Below, one piece after another: positions 1-8,996 of a DNA stretch of 64,000 bases (the stretch's first letter is position 1; every line of letters begins with the position of its first letter). The DNA lies in the NCBI GenBank assembly GCA_964369955.1, contig CAYJFQ010000002.1, forward strand, positions 58,968 through 122,967, in the 5' to 3' direction. The notes under the pieces were generated by a model. The model searched no databases, had not been told where the DNA came from, and was given only the letters and a program-made list of their open reading frames with translations. Source of the DNA: CAYJFQ01 sp964369955 (lineage in GTDB: Bacteria; Bacillota_I; Bacilli_A; Erysipelotrichales; Erysipelotrichaceae). The position numbers were made by a program, and so were the translations under genes.

Positions 1-2
1 AA

Positions 3-1421
3 GTAAATATAAATAGTTTAATGATTGATTCTCGTAAAAAAGCAAAGAATTCAATGTTTTTTTGTATTGAAGGTTTAACATTTGATGGTCATGATTTTGT
101 TGATAAAGCTATTAAAAATGGAGCTATTTGTATTGTTCATAGCAAACAAATAGAGACTAAAAATAGTGAAGTAATTTACATCAGAGTTAATGATGTGATT
201 GAAGCTTTGAATACTGCTATTTCAATCTTTTTTAACTATAGTCCTCAAAATATTAATTCAATTGGGGTAACTGGTACTGCTGGTAAAACATCAGTTGCTT
301 ATTGGTTGAGGGAAGTACTGAGTGATGTAACTAATTGTGCTTATATGGGTTCTAAAGGAGTTGTTTACAGTAAAGTTGTTGATGAAAAGAATATTACCAC
401 ACCTGACACAATAACTTTAGGTTTATGGATCGGAAAAATGATTAAGGCTAAAGTTGAGACTGTAGTCATGGAAGTATCTTCGATCACTAATGAATTGCGT
501 AATAATGAATTTATAGAGTTTCAGATGGGAATTTTTACTAATATAACTTCTGAACATTTAGATTTTCATGGAACATTTTCTAACTATTTAAATGCTAAAG
601 GTAAGTTGTTTGATAATTTAGCTAGTGATAGTGTAGCGATTATTAATATTGATGATGACAATGCTAGTGTGTTGATGGAAAACACTAAGGCACGTATTGT
701 AACTTTTGGAATTAATAAAACTAGTTCATATCAAGCATTTAATATCGAGACTGATAAGAATGGAACAAGTTTTGAATTAGCATATAATGGCGAACGATAT
801 CCAGTTAGAACTAATCTATTGGGAAAGTTTACTGTCTATAATCTACTAGCTGTCATTGCAGCTGCTTGTGAGAAAGGTATGGAGCTAGAAAGTATATTAA
901 GTAAAGTGGAAAAATTAAAAGCAATAGCAGGAAGAATGGAAAGAATTAGAGAAGGTCAAGATTTTGAAGTGATCATTGATTTCGCACATACTCCTGAAAG
1001 TTTTAAGAACATCTTTGAGTATGCTAGACAAGTTGCTGGGAAAGAGCGGAGAATAATTAGTGTTTTTGGTGCTCCTGGCAAAAGAGATACTAACAAAAGA
1101 AAAAAACTTGGTGAAATGGCCGATAAGTACAGTGATTTAATAATCTTAACAATGGAAGATCCTCGAAATGAAAATGATTACGATATTGCTATGCAGATTA
1201 AAAGCGGAATTAGCAAAACGATTAATTATTATGTCGAAAATCGAGAGATGGCAATTGAACAAGCTATCAACACTGCTCAAAAAGGCGATGTAGTATTAAT
1301 TTTAGCTAAGGGTGATGAAAGATTTATTGATGAAGGATTAGCTAAAACAGTGTATAATTATAAGGGAGATGCACAAATTGCAAGAGAACGTTTGAAAATA
1401 TTGTGCGATAAGGTGAAATAA
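3..1421 (+). CDS. murE: MurE-type UDP-MurNAc-tripeptide ligase, 5' end outside window
   Basis: Mur ligase that adds the third amino acid of the peptidoglycan stem peptide in the cytoplasm, using ATP. The reading frame stays open to the left edge. The ATG at 21 lies inside the conserved N-terminal DSRK motif, so the true start is probably upstream of the window. Counting from the codon at 21, the Mur ligase P-loop GVTGTAGKTS is at about 82-91, the central domain carries TNITSEHLDFHG, and the C-terminal domain carries FAHTPES. The residue-selecting loop reads EDPR (about 379-382) rather than the DNPR of meso-diaminopimelate enzymes. The Arg favours a diaminopimelate-type substrate, but this is an inference, and a MurE paralogue is possible. 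The stop shares one base with the deoC start (TAATG), implying coupled translation. Confidence 0.85.
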   Translation, partial: VNINSLMIDSRKKAKNSMFFCIEGLTFDGHDFVDKAIKNGAICIVHSKQIETKNSEVIYIRVNDVIEALNTAISIFFNYSPQNINSIGVTGTAGKTSVAYWLREVLSDVTNCAYMGSKGVVYSKVVDEKNITTPDTITLGLWIGKMIKAKVETVVMEVSSITNELRNNEFIEFQMGIFTNITSEHLDFHGTFSNYLNAKGKLFDNLASDSVAIINIDDDNASVLMENTKARIVTFGINKTSSYQAFNIETDKNGTSFELAYNGERYPVRTNLLGKFTVYNLLAVIAAACEKGMELESILSKVEKLKAIAGRMERIREGQDFEVIIDFAHTPESFKNIFEYARQVAGKERRIISVFGAPGKRDTNKRKKLGEMADKYSDLIILTMEDPRNENDYDIAMQIKSGISKTINYYVENREMAIEQAINTAQKGDVVLILAKGDERFIDEGLAKTVYNYKGDAQIARERLKILCDKVK

Positions 1422-2089
1422 TGAATAAATATATTGATCATACTTTGTTAAAAGCAGATGCTACAAAAGAACAGATTGAAAAACTATGTAAGGAAGCAAT
1501 AGAGTATAATTTCTTCTCGGTGTGTGTAAATTCTAGTTGGGTTACTTATTGTAAAGAATTGTTGAAAGATAGTGACGTAAAAGTTTGTGCCGTAGTGGGG
1601 TTTCCATTAGGTGCAATGTCTACTAAGGCAAAAGCTTTAGAAGCTAAAACTGCATGTGAAGATGGTGCTGATGAATTAGATATGGTTATCAGCATTGGAA
1701 AGTTAAAATCAAACATGGATAATGATGTATTTGATGATATTAAAGCGGTTGTCAACGCAAGCACCAGTCCAGTAAAGGTGATTATTGAAACGTGCTTACT
1801 AACTGATGAAGAAAAGAAACGCGTTACTCAAATGGTTGTTGATGCTAAAGCAGCATTTGTAAAAACTAGTACAGGTTTTTCTACGGCTGGAGCAACAATA
1901 GCTGATGTTGAACTTATGAAAAGTGTAGTTAAAGATGAAATTGAAATTAAAGCTGCTGGTGGAGTGAGCAATGTTGATGATCTAAATGCTATGATTAAGG
2001 CTGGAGCTACAAGGATTGGAACTAGTAGAGGTGTTAGCTTGATGGAGATGGCTAAAGGCAATAAAGTAGAGTCTTCAAACGGTTACTAA
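1421..2089 (+). CDS. deoC: deoxyribose-phosphate aldolase
   Basis: Class I aldolase that cleaves 2-deoxyribose-5-phosphate to acetaldehyde and glyceraldehyde-3-phosphate in deoxynucleoside salvage. At 222 residues it has the usual family length. The Schiff-base lysine is in FVKTSTGF (about Lys148), and KVIIETCLL and the C-terminal AAGGVS phosphate-binding segment are also present. The ATG overlaps the stop of the murE-like gene by one base, so the two are co-transcribed, and a terminator follows directly. cdd at 5.5 kb belongs to the same salvage pathway but is a separate unit. Identification is firm. Confidence 0.95.
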   Translation: MNKYIDHTLLKADATKEQIEKLCKEAIEYNFFSVCVNSSWVTYCKELLKDSDVKVCAVVGFPLGAMSTKAKALEAKTACEDGADELDMVISIGKLKSNMDNDVFDDIKAVVNASTSPVKVIIETCLLTDEEKKRVTQMVVDAKAAFVKTSTGFSTAGATIADVELMKSVVKDEIEIKAAGGVSNVDDLNAMIKAGATRIGTSRGVSLMEMAKGNKVESSNGY

Positions 2090-2099
2090 AATAGATGAA

Positions 2100-2128
2100 A
2101 TCATACCGATTATTGGTATGATTTTTTA
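2100..2128 (+). terminator. intrinsic terminator after deoC
   Basis: The inverted repeat ATCATACC/GGTATGAT has an 8-bp stem and a 7-nt loop and is followed by TTTTTT. It ends the murE-deoC transcript. Confidence 0.85.
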
Positions 2129-2140
2129 TTTATTAACATA

Positions 2141-2170
2141 AAAAAAATGACATGTTGACATGTCATTTTT
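2141..2170 (-). terminator. intrinsic terminator after the AI-2E-family gene
   Basis: The hairpin AATGACATG/CATGTCATT has a TTGA loop. It is flanked by an A-run on the left and a T-run on the right, so it can work in both directions. It sits 5 bp past the stop of the minus-strand transporter gene. Confidence 0.85.
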
Positions 2171-2174
2171 AAGA

Positions 2175-3347
2175 TTATTCTTTTTCTATAACTTCTTCAT
2201 CGGTAATGTATAAATTCTTCTTATCTAATTGATAGTTAATGTATTCAACAAATAGTGAGTAAACTACAGATGCAGTAGGAACTCCTAACAAGATTCCTGG
2301 GAGACCAAATAGACCACCACCAACAAATACTGAAACCAATGTCCAAGCGCCTGGTAAACCGACTGCATTACCCACAACTCGAGGATAAATTAAATTACCT
2401 TCAATTTGTTGTACTACTTGGAAAGTGATTAAAAATATTAATGCTTGAATAGGGTCGATAGCTAGAATCAGCAGTGTACCAACACCCCACCCGATCATTG
2501 CGCCTAATACTGGGACTAAACTCAAGACAGCAATCATACAGCTTATCAATAATGCATAAGGTAATGATAATAAAGTCATGGTGATATAGAACAAGCCACC
2601 CAGTATGCAAGATTCTAATAGTTGTCCACCTATAAAGTGAGTATATGTTTGATTAGCATCTTTAGCTACTTGTAGTATTTTGTAGCCAATTTCATTCGGA
2701 AATAAACCCATTACTACTTTTTTCATTTGGCGAATAAAGCCTTCTTTTCCGGTTAGGAAATAGAAACTAATCATGAATCCCATAAATAAGTTCATAAATA
2801 CACCACTAAATGCTAACAAATTATCGACCGCATTTAATGCATAAGTTGATAGAAACTCAGTAATATCATTGACATTAGGATTAACAGTATTCCAGAATTC
2901 TACACTAAAAATATCAAGATGATAATCAATATTAAAATATTCTAATGTTGAGTTCGCAAATTCTTCAATACTTATTATTAATTGTGGTAAGCTATTAATT
3001 AATGAAATGATATTTTCTGCAAGTTGCGGGATGATTGTCATAAATAACAAAATCAAAACCATAAAGATAATTATCACAGAAGTGAATATCGCAATTCCTC
3101 TTTCCACATTTCTTTTTTTGCTTTTAAATATTTTTAATTTCCCCAATAAACATTCAATTTTCGAGGATAATAAATTGATAACATAAGCAAATCCAATTCC
3201 GTATAAGACTGGTTGAATTAGTAAAATAAATTTATTTAGAAAAATAAAAACATCATCAAACTTCATTATCATTATTGTTAACCCAGCACAAATAACTGCT
3301 AAAATTATCCATGGTCTTAACTTAATAATTTCTTTTCTAGTATTCAT
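2175..3347 (-). CDS. AI-2E family transporter (YtvI/PerM-like membrane protein)
   Basis: Polytopic membrane protein of 390 residues with the AI-2E transporter family layout. There are hydrophobic helices at about 13-55 and 85-108, a soluble stretch at about 110-170 and then a block of C-terminal helices. The family-typical segments IEGNLIYPRVVGNAVGLPG and FGLPGILLGVP are near the C-terminus. Members have been linked to autoinducer export, Na+/H+ exchange or sporulation (YtvI), so the substrate cannot be read from sequence. The ATG follows AAGGAG at 8 nt. The gene is a lone minus-strand unit between deoC and rpsU with its own terminator. Confidence 0.85.
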   Translation of the reverse strand: MNTRKEIIKLRPWIILAVICAGLTIMIMKFDDVFIFLNKFILLIQPVLYGIGFAYVINLLSSKIECLLGKLKIFKSKKRNVERGIAIFTSVIIIFMVLILLFMTIIPQLAENIISLINSLPQLIISIEEFANSTLEYFNIDYHLDIFSVEFWNTVNPNVNDITEFLSTYALNAVDNLLAFSGVFMNLFMGFMISFYFLTGKEGFIRQMKKVVMGLFPNEIGYKILQVAKDANQTYTHFIGGQLLESCILGGLFYITMTLLSLPYALLISCMIAVLSLVPVLGAMIGWGVGTLLILAIDPIQALIFLITFQVVQQIEGNLIYPRVVGNAVGLPGAWTLVSVFVGGGLFGLPGILLGVPTASVVYSLFVEYINYQLDKKNLYITDEEVIEKE

Positions 3348-3467
3348 TATATGTATCTCCTTTACTCATATATCTTAACACTTTATAAATGAAATACAAA
3401 TTATTGAAGATATTGTTAGTTTAATTCTACTAATATTAATGTAAGAACAAATTAATAGTAAAATTAG

Positions 3468-3496
3468 TTGCAAAAACCTAAGATATTGTTTATAAT
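3468..3496 (+). promoter_or_regulatory. sigma-A promoter of rpsU
   Basis: TTGCAA (3468-3473) and TATAAT (3491-3496) are separated by 17 bp and lie about 27 bp upstream of the rpsU start. Confidence 0.8.
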
Positions 3497-3523
3497 CTAT
3501 AAAGTAGTGGAAGGAGGGTTGTT

Positions 3524-3703
3524 ATGCCAAGAGTAGTTGTTAAAGAAAATGAAAATCTTGATGATGCTTTACGTCGATTTAAAAGACAAGTATCAAGAAA
3601 TGGTACCCTTGCTGAAGCTCGTAAAAGAGAATATTATATTAAGCCAGGTATTAAACGTAAATTAAAATCTGAAGCTGCAAGAAAAGCACGCAAAGGTAGA
3701 TAA
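3524..3703 (+). CDS. rpsU: 30S ribosomal protein S21
   Basis: Small basic protein of 59 residues, beginning MPRVVVKENENLDDALRRF and ending in a run of Lys/Arg. Length and sequence are typical of bS21 of the 30S subunit. The ATG is preceded by GGAGGG at 8 nt and by a consensus promoter, and a strong terminator follows, so it forms its own unit upstream of phoH. rpsU sits just ahead of phoH/ybeY-type clusters in many Firmicutes, which supports the call. Confidence 0.97.
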   Translation: MPRVVVKENENLDDALRRFKRQVSRNGTLAEARKREYYIKPGIKRKLKSEAARKARKGR

Positions 3704-3707
3704 CAAC

Positions 3708-3732
3708 AACAGAAGCATAGCTTCTGTTTTTT
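3708..3732 (+). terminator. intrinsic terminator after rpsU
   Basis: Perfect 9-bp stem AACAGAAGC/GCTTCTGTT with a 3-nt loop, followed by a T-tract. Confidence 0.9.
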
Positions 3733-3767
3733 ATTGCATTTTTTTTAAAAAATTGTAAGATTAGATT

Positions 3768-4712
3768 ATGAACAAACTACTAATAAGAGATATAGATTAT
3801 ACAGCTTTAGCAAATATTTGCGGAGTAAACGACAGCAATCTTGAAATACTAAAAGAGTTACTATCAGTTGAAATATCGGTTGATAATGGAAATTTAGAAT
3901 TTATTGGGTCAGAAAATAATTTAGAAATGATTAAAAAGGTAATAGAAGCTTTAAAGAGATGCTCTATTAATAATCAGTATTTTGGTAATCGTGAAGTTAT
4001 TTATTTGATTAAACTTGCAAAGGACAACAAAGAAGTAACGATTGATAAATTATATGATAAATCTATTACCACTAACAAATTGGGAAAGTTAATATATCCA
4101 AAAACAAACAATCAATTAAAGTTATTTGATGCAATGGAACATAATGATATAGTGTTTGCCATTGGTCCTGCTGGTACTGGAAAAACTTATTTAGCAGTAG
4201 CTTATGCGGTATCACTTTTTAAAAAGAATCTGATTGATAAGATAATATTAACAAGGCCCGCTGTAGAAGCGGGTGAAAATTTAGGATTTCTTCCAGGAGA
4301 TTTAAAAGAAAAGATAGATCCTTATTTGAGACCGTTGTATGATGCTCTATACGATATATTGGGTTCTGAAAAAGTGGAGAAGTTGATTGCTTCTTCAACA
4401 ATTGAGATCGCTCCTTTAGCTTTTATGCGTGGTAGAACTTTAGAAAATGCTTTTGTTATTTTAGATGAGGCACAGAACACTAGCTCTATCCAAATGAAGA
4501 TGTTTCTAACTAGATTAGGATTTAATTCTAAAATGGTAATTACAGGAGATATTACTCAGATTGATTTACCTAAAAATGTGAAATCCGGTTTAGCTGATAG
4601 TGTTGGAATATTAAAAGGTATTAGTGGAATTGAGTCAGTTTTCTTAGATAGTGTTGATGTTGTTAGAAATCCTTTAGTTTTAAAGATTATAGAGGCTTAC
4701 TCGGGCAAATAA
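3768..4712 (+). CDS. phoH: PhoH-like ATPase
   Basis: Cytoplasmic P-loop protein of 314 residues of the PhoH family, nucleic-acid-associated ATPases thought to act in RNA handling. Walker A GPAGTGKT is at about 133-140, RPAVEAGENLGFLPGDL and the Walker B-like VILDEAQN follow, and GDITQIDLP is near the C-terminus. The N-terminal 110 residues match the usual PhoH leader domain. It lies just upstream of ybeY, the classical pairing. No Shine-Dalgarno sequence is visible. A TAAGAT hexamer ends 6 nt before the ATG, which leaves a leaderless start possible. Confidence 0.93.
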   Translation: MNKLLIRDIDYTALANICGVNDSNLEILKELLSVEISVDNGNLEFIGSENNLEMIKKVIEALKRCSINNQYFGNREVIYLIKLAKDNKEVTIDKLYDKSITTNKLGKLIYPKTNNQLKLFDAMEHNDIVFAIGPAGTGKTYLAVAYAVSLFKKNLIDKIILTRPAVEAGENLGFLPGDLKEKIDPYLRPLYDALYDILGSEKVEKLIASSTIEIAPLAFMRGRTLENAFVILDEAQNTSSIQMKMFLTRLGFNSKMVITGDITQIDLPKNVKSGLADSVGILKGISGIESVFLDSVDVVRNPLVLKIIEAYSGK

Positions 4713-4738
4713 AAAAAGATTGGTGTATAATATAAAAG

Positions 4739-5191
4739 ATGGAAATTACAATAAGTACAGAAATCGATAATGATCAATTAATGAAATATACTTCTCTATT
4801 TGAGGTTATCGCAAAGAGAATTAGTGAAAAATTAAACCTAACAGATCAGCTAACATGTTCAGTTGTTTTTGTTGATGATGAAATCATTAGAGTGATTAAT
4901 AGAGATTATCGTAACATTGATAAAGCAACGGATGTTATTAGCTTTGCTTTAAAGGATAGTGTTGATAACTTTCAAACTATTTCTGAAATTGATAATGAAT
5001 TGGGTGATATTATTATTAGTGTTGATGCTGTGATTAGACAAGCGAAAGAGTATGGTCATTCAGAAAAACGTGAAACAGTCTTTCTTTTCACTCACGGATT
5101 ATTACATTTATTGGGTTACGACCATATTGATGAATCAGGTGAAGAAGTTATGTTTGCTTTTCAAAGGGAGATTTTAGATGGAGTGGTATAA
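4739..5191 (+). CDS. ybeY: endoribonuclease YbeY (16S rRNA maturation)
   Basis: Zinc metalloprotein of 150 residues needed for 16S rRNA 3' end maturation and 30S quality control. The metal site HGLLHLLGYDH is at about 119-129, and DKATDVISF, the conserved substrate-cleft segment, precedes it. The 3' end overlaps dgkA by 14 bp, as in other Firmicutes. There is no obvious ribosome binding site. A perfect TATAAT ends 7 nt before the ATG, a spacing expected for a leaderless transcript. Confidence 0.95.
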   Translation: MEITISTEIDNDQLMKYTSLFEVIAKRISEKLNLTDQLTCSVVFVDDEIIRVINRDYRNIDKATDVISFALKDSVDNFQTISEIDNELGDIIISVDAVIRQAKEYGHSEKRETVFLFTHGLLHLLGYDHIDESGEEVMFAFQREILDGVV

Positions 5192-5516
5192 TAAATTTGC
5201 TTACGCCTTTAATGGAATTAAGCTAGCTTTAAAACAAAAGAGTATAAGAATTCAATTATTTTTAGGTTTTATTGCCTGTGTTTGTTATTATGTAATAGAT
5301 ATTAGTTATTTTGAGTGGTTAGTGTTTATTTTAACTTTTGGTTTTGTAATTATTGCTGAATGGTTAAATAGCGTTATTGAAGAAATAGTTGACTATATTT
5401 CTTTGGAGCGTAATATTAAGGCTAAGATTATGAAAGATATGGCAGCTGGCTTGGTTTTGGTTGCTTGTTTATTTGCCTTAATTATTGGGTTTATGATTTT
5501 ATTTAATAATATCTAG
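5178..5516 (+). CDS. dgkA: diacylglycerol/undecaprenol kinase family protein
   Basis: Small integral membrane kinase of 112 residues with three predicted helices (about 29-45, 48-68 and 88-110). The Gram-positive family mainly phosphorylates undecaprenol, feeding lipid carrier into wall synthesis. Conserved residues are in EWLNSVIEEIVD and KDMAAGLVLV. The usual NTAIE motif reads NSVIE here. The start lies inside ybeY behind AGGGAG. It sits between ybeY and cdd, exactly as in Bacillus, which supports the assignment. Confidence 0.9.
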   Translation: MEWYNKFAYAFNGIKLALKQKSIRIQLFLGFIACVCYYVIDISYFEWLVFILTFGFVIIAEWLNSVIEEIVDYISLERNIKAKIMKDMAAGLVLVACLFALIIGFMILFNNI

Positions 5517-5527
5517 AAGGAGAAATT

Positions 5528-5929
5528 ATGAAAAAAGAAGAAATTGTTGAGTTAGCGTTTAAAGCTATGGAGAATGCTTATGCTCCTTATTCAAAATATT
5601 ATGTAGGTTCTTGTGTAGTTACTAAAGATGGAAATTATTTTTTAGGTGCTAATATTGAAAATGCATCTTTTGGGTTAACTAATTGTGGAGAGCGTAGCGC
5701 TATATTTGCTACATATTCTAATGGTTATCGTAAGGATGATATTGAGGCTATTGCAATCGTTACAAGTGGAGATATTTTAGGTTATCCTTGTGGTGCTTGT
5801 CGTCAAGTATTGTCTGAGTTGTTGAATTGGGATACTCCTATTTATTTATCTAATCGTAAATTTGAAGAGACAACTAATGTGAAAGAAATTTTACCTTTTA
5901 TTTTCACTTCTGAGGATTTGAATGTTTAA
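5528..5929 (+). CDS. cdd: cytidine deaminase
   Basis: Zinc enzyme that converts cytidine and deoxycytidine to uridine and deoxyuridine in pyrimidine salvage. It has 133 residues, the length of the small tetrameric class. The zinc ligands and catalytic Glu are in CGER (about 57-60) and PCGACRQVL (about 92-100), so three Cys bind zinc as in Bacillus Cdd. The ATG follows AGAAGGAG, 11 bp after dgkA. Its last 8 bases overlap the start of era. Confidence 0.95.
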   Translation: MKKEEIVELAFKAMENAYAPYSKYYVGSCVVTKDGNYFLGANIENASFGLTNCGERSAIFATYSNGYRKDDIEAIAIVTSGDILGYPCGACRQVLSELLNWDTPIYLSNRKFEETTNVKEILPFIFTSEDLNV

Positions 5930-6809
5930 GTCAGGTTTTGTTGCTATTTTGGGTAGGCCTAATGCTGGTAAGAGTACTTTGATTAACACTTTGATTCAAT
6001 CTAAAATTGCCATCACTTCTAATAAGCCTCAAACTACTAGAAATGCTATTAGAGGTATTTATAATGATTCTGACGCACAAATAGTTTTTATTGATACACC
6101 TGGTATCCATAAGCCTTTGCATCGTTTAGGTAGACAAATGAATAAAGAAGCTTATGGCCAGGCAAGTGGAGTAGATTTAATTTACTTGATTGTAGACTGT
6201 AGTGTTGGTTTTGGTAGCGGTGATGAGTTTGTTATAAATAAACTAAAAGAGTTTGGATTACCTGTATTTTTATTAATTAACAAAATTGATTTAATTAAAA
6301 AAGAAGAGCTTTATAATTTTATTAATGCTTATAAAGATCGTTTTAACTTTGAAGAAATTGTCCCTATTTCTGCATTAAAAAATAATAATTTGGATAGATT
6401 AATGAATATTACTAAAGAATATCTAGAAGAAGGAATTAGCTATTATCCAATTGATATGAAGTGTGATTATCCTGAACAATTTGTGATTAGTGAAATAATA
6501 CGAGAAAAAGTTTTAATGTTTACTGAACAAGAAATTCCACATAGTGTAGCAGTAGTGATTGAAAGAATTCGAAAAAGAAAAGATGTCCTACATATACATG
6601 CGATGATTCTAGTAGAAAGAGATAGTCAGAAAGGGATAATTATTGGCAAAAATGGTCAAATGATTAAACAAATTGGACAACTAGCTAGAGAAGAACTTGA
6701 AGTTATATTAGGCAATAGAATGTTCTTAGAGTTATTTGTTAGAGTCGAAAAAGATTGGCGAAATAAACAAAACAAATTAATGCAATTAGGCTATATTGAA
6801 ATTGAATAA
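5922..6809 (+). CDS. era: GTPase Era
   Basis: Essential GTPase that binds the 3' end of 16S rRNA during 30S assembly, 295 residues. The G domain shows GRPNAGKST (G1, about 11-19), DTPGIHK (G3) and NKID (G4). The C-terminal KH domain shows IIIGKNGQMIK at about 244-254. The start overlaps cdd, and the stop shares one base with the recO ATG (TAATG), so translation across cdd-era-recO is probably coupled. It works on the same rRNA end as YbeY, encoded 0.7 kb upstream. Confidence 0.97.
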   Translation: MFKSGFVAILGRPNAGKSTLINTLIQSKIAITSNKPQTTRNAIRGIYNDSDAQIVFIDTPGIHKPLHRLGRQMNKEAYGQASGVDLIYLIVDCSVGFGSGDEFVINKLKEFGLPVFLLINKIDLIKKEELYNFINAYKDRFNFEEIVPISALKNNNLDRLMNITKEYLEEGISYYPIDMKCDYPEQFVISEIIREKVLMFTEQEIPHSVAVVIERIRKRKDVLHIHAMILVERDSQKGIIIGKNGQMIKQIGQLAREELEVILGNRMFLELFVRVEKDWRNKQNKLMQLGYIEIE

Positions 6810-7525
6810 TGAATGAATTGAGAATTAATGGAATTATTATTAATCAAACTGATCATCTAGAAAACGATGTTATTTTAGCCATTTTAACTGATACAGGAAT
6901 TTATAATGTGATCGCAAAGGGTGTTAAAAAATACAAATCAAAGAACAAGGGTCTTGCTTCTCTTTATGTTTATGGAGAGTTTGACCTTTCTCGTTTAGGT
7001 AGTAATTCGCGATATCTTCTTAAAACAGGAAAGATTATTGATAGCAATCAAAGTTTATTCAGTAGTATTGAAATAATTGCAATTCTTGAATTTGTTTGTG
7101 AGTTAATTATTAAGGACTTTTATCGCGATAATTTGTTAAGTGAGTGCTTAAATTTAATCAAGGAAGTTAATGCCGATAACTTATTACCACTGGCTTGGGT
7201 TTTGAAAAGAATGATTGAAATTAGTGGAACTGCACCAGTTTTAGATAATTGTTTTAGTTGCGGCAATAAAAGAATAAGTAGCTTTAACTTATCTGGTGGA
7301 TTTGTTTGTCATAATTGTCAACAACCTAATTCTTTAACTTTAAGTGTTAATCAATATCAATTGTTAAGATATTTGTTTAAAGCTGAAAAAAATAATTATC
7401 AGAATTTAAAGAAATATGATTATGATTGGGTATTGATTGATTGTTTGGTCAAGTATTATTTATATCATCATCCTCAAAACTGTAATAGTTGGATATTTTT
7501 AAAACAACTTTATTTATTGCCCTAA
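6809..7525 (+). CDS. recO: DNA repair protein RecO
   Basis: Recombination mediator that loads RecA with RecF/RecR, 238 residues. The N-terminal OB fold starts at about residue 5, with GIIINQTDHLENDVI and then YTVIAKG-like strands. A four-Cys zinc site CFSCG...CHNC is at about 148-171. It begins inside the era stop codon. The 3' end is AT-rich, and no clear terminator separates it from the membrane-protein genes 38 bp downstream. The sequence is divergent but the position after era is diagnostic. Confidence 0.93.
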   Translation: MNELRINGIIINQTDHLENDVILAILTDTGIYNVIAKGVKKYKSKNKGLASLYVYGEFDLSRLGSNSRYLLKTGKIIDSNQSLFSSIEIIAILEFVCELIIKDFYRDNLLSECLNLIKEVNADNLLPLAWVLKRMIEISGTAPVLDNCFSCGNKRISSFNLSGGFVCHNCQQPNSLTLSVNQYQLLRYLFKAEKNNYQNLKKYDYDWVLIDCLVKYYLYHHPQNCNSWIFLKQLYLLP

Positions 7526-7563
7526 AAGTAATAAAATATAAATAATATAATGGAGGTAGAATC

Positions 7564-8334
7564 ATGGATATTAACTTTGTAAAGGATAATTTCCTTTTTG
7601 TCGTTGGTGGATTAGTATCAGTTTTTGTTATTGCTCAATCTTTATTTTTCTTAATTGTCGCTTATAAACGTGGAAAAGATTTGGATATTAGTAAAGATGT
7701 AATGAATAAAATTGTGAAGCAAAGTGTAATTTTTTCAATCGTTCCATCATTAGCTATTCTTTTAACGGTTGTTACGCTTTCTAAGGCTTTAGGATTAGCT
7801 TTACCTTGGATTAGATTAAGTGTAATTGGCGCCATAACTTACGAGGTTCCTGCTGCTGAGGCTGCTGCTAAAGTGTTTGGAAGTGGCATTGGTTCGGCGA
7901 TTAATGATCCAGTTGCATTTGCTGCTGTTGCTTGGGTAATGACAATTGGTTCTTTGATTCCTCTTGTGGTAATTCCTCTATTTTTAAAGAAGTATCAAAA
8001 TAGTTTAAATAGTTATGTTAAAAAAGATAATAAATGGGGAAAAATATTGATGGCTGCAATCTTTATCGGGATGATTAGTGCCTTTCTAGGTGCTGGCATC
8101 GCTGGTAGTGAAGCAGATGGAGTTGTTTATGGAAGTGTTATTTCTATATTAACTCTACTTACCAGCGCAATAACAATGGTTATTTGTGCATATTTTATTA
8201 AAGTTAAAAAAGTTAAATGGCTTGAGAATTTCGCAATGCCAGTCAGTATGATTGTCGCTATGGGAATGTCGATTGTCTATTACAATATGTTACCTGAGGT
8301 TATTGCTAGCTGGCGTATACCTGGGTTATTTTAG
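7564..8334 (+). CDS. DUF5058-like multi-helix membrane protein
   Basis: Hydrophobic protein of 256 residues with about six or seven membrane helices, starting with one at about 10-33. It contains VPAAEAAAKVFGSG and SAINDPVAFAAVAWVMTIGS, with Gly/Ala/Pro-rich turns typical of transporters. It resembles the DUF5058 family as I recall it, but I cannot run a profile search. The ATG follows TGGAGG. It is the first of three closely spaced genes with a second membrane protein (12 bp downstream) and an M20 peptidase. A two-component uptake system feeding a peptidase is plausible, but the substrate is unknown. Confidence 0.6.
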   Translation: MDINFVKDNFLFVVGGLVSVFVIAQSLFFLIVAYKRGKDLDISKDVMNKIVKQSVIFSIVPSLAILLTVVTLSKALGLALPWIRLSVIGAITYEVPAAEAAAKVFGSGIGSAINDPVAFAAVAWVMTIGSLIPLVVIPLFLKKYQNSLNSYVKKDNKWGKILMAAIFIGMISAFLGAGIAGSEADGVVYGSVISILTLLTSAITMVICAYFIKVKKVKWLENFAMPVSMIVAMGMSIVYYNMLPEVIASWRIPGLF

Positions 8335-8346
8335 GGAGAGAATAAT

Positions 8347-8994
8347 ATGAATAAATATACAGATAAAATTCATACTTACGGAAGAATTTGGATGGTCGTT
8401 GCTTTAATTATTTTCATTAGTATTCCATTAAGTATTTCAGTGTTGCTAAATGCATGGCCTAGTTTTAATCAATTTTTGGCTGGTTATTTACCTATATTGA
8501 CTTTGTTTGGACCTGTTGCAATCATTGAAATTATGACTTATACACCGATGCTTGGTACAGCCGGAACTTATTTAGGATTTGTTACTGGCAACTTATCTAA
8601 CTTAAAAGTTCCTTGTGTTATCAACTCACTTGAAAATGCAGGTGTCACCGCTTCTACTGATGAGGGAGAAGTAATTAGCACACTCGCAGTTGCTAGCAGT
8701 TCAATAACAACAATCGTTGTTTTAGTGATTGGTGTTTTCGGTTTTTCATATATTATGCCTATTTTAGATTCGGAAGTTCTAGCTCCTGCTTTCGCCAATA
8801 TTTTACCTGCTCTGTTTGGAGGGTTGGGAGTTGTCTTTATTGCTCAGAATATTAAGATCGCAGTATTACCCATTCTCTTTATGTTGGTTTTATTTTTAAT
8901 AATGCCTGATTTGCCTGTTGGAATACTAATTCCAGTTGGCGCTTTGGTTGCAATTATTAATGCAAGATATTTATATAAAAAAGGTAAGGTGTAA
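8347..8994 (+). CDS. integral membrane protein, partner of the upstream DUF5058-like protein
   Basis: 215 residues with about six hydrophobic segments. The region PMLGTAGTYLGFVTGNLSN, followed by VPCVINSLENAGV, looks like a re-entrant or substrate-binding loop between helices. I do not recognise a named family with certainty. It starts 12 bp after the previous membrane gene behind GGGAGAG, and its stop is 2 bp before the GTG of the peptidase gene. The three genes are therefore one translational block, and the pair probably forms a heteromeric transporter. Confidence 0.65.
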   Translation: MNKYTDKIHTYGRIWMVVALIIFISIPLSISVLLNAWPSFNQFLAGYLPILTLFGPVAIIEIMTYTPMLGTAGTYLGFVTGNLSNLKVPCVINSLENAGVTASTDEGEVISTLAVASSSITTIVVLVIGVFGFSYIMPILDSEVLAPAFANILPALFGGLGVVFIAQNIKIAVLPILFMLVLFLIMPDLPVGILIPVGALVAIINARYLYKKGKV

Positions 8995-8996
8995 AT

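Noticed and set aside
1546..2061. Minus-strand reading frames inside deoC
   Set aside because: They are low-complexity shadows of the coding strand with no ribosome binding site or family match; the same holds for other opposite-strand frames in core genes.
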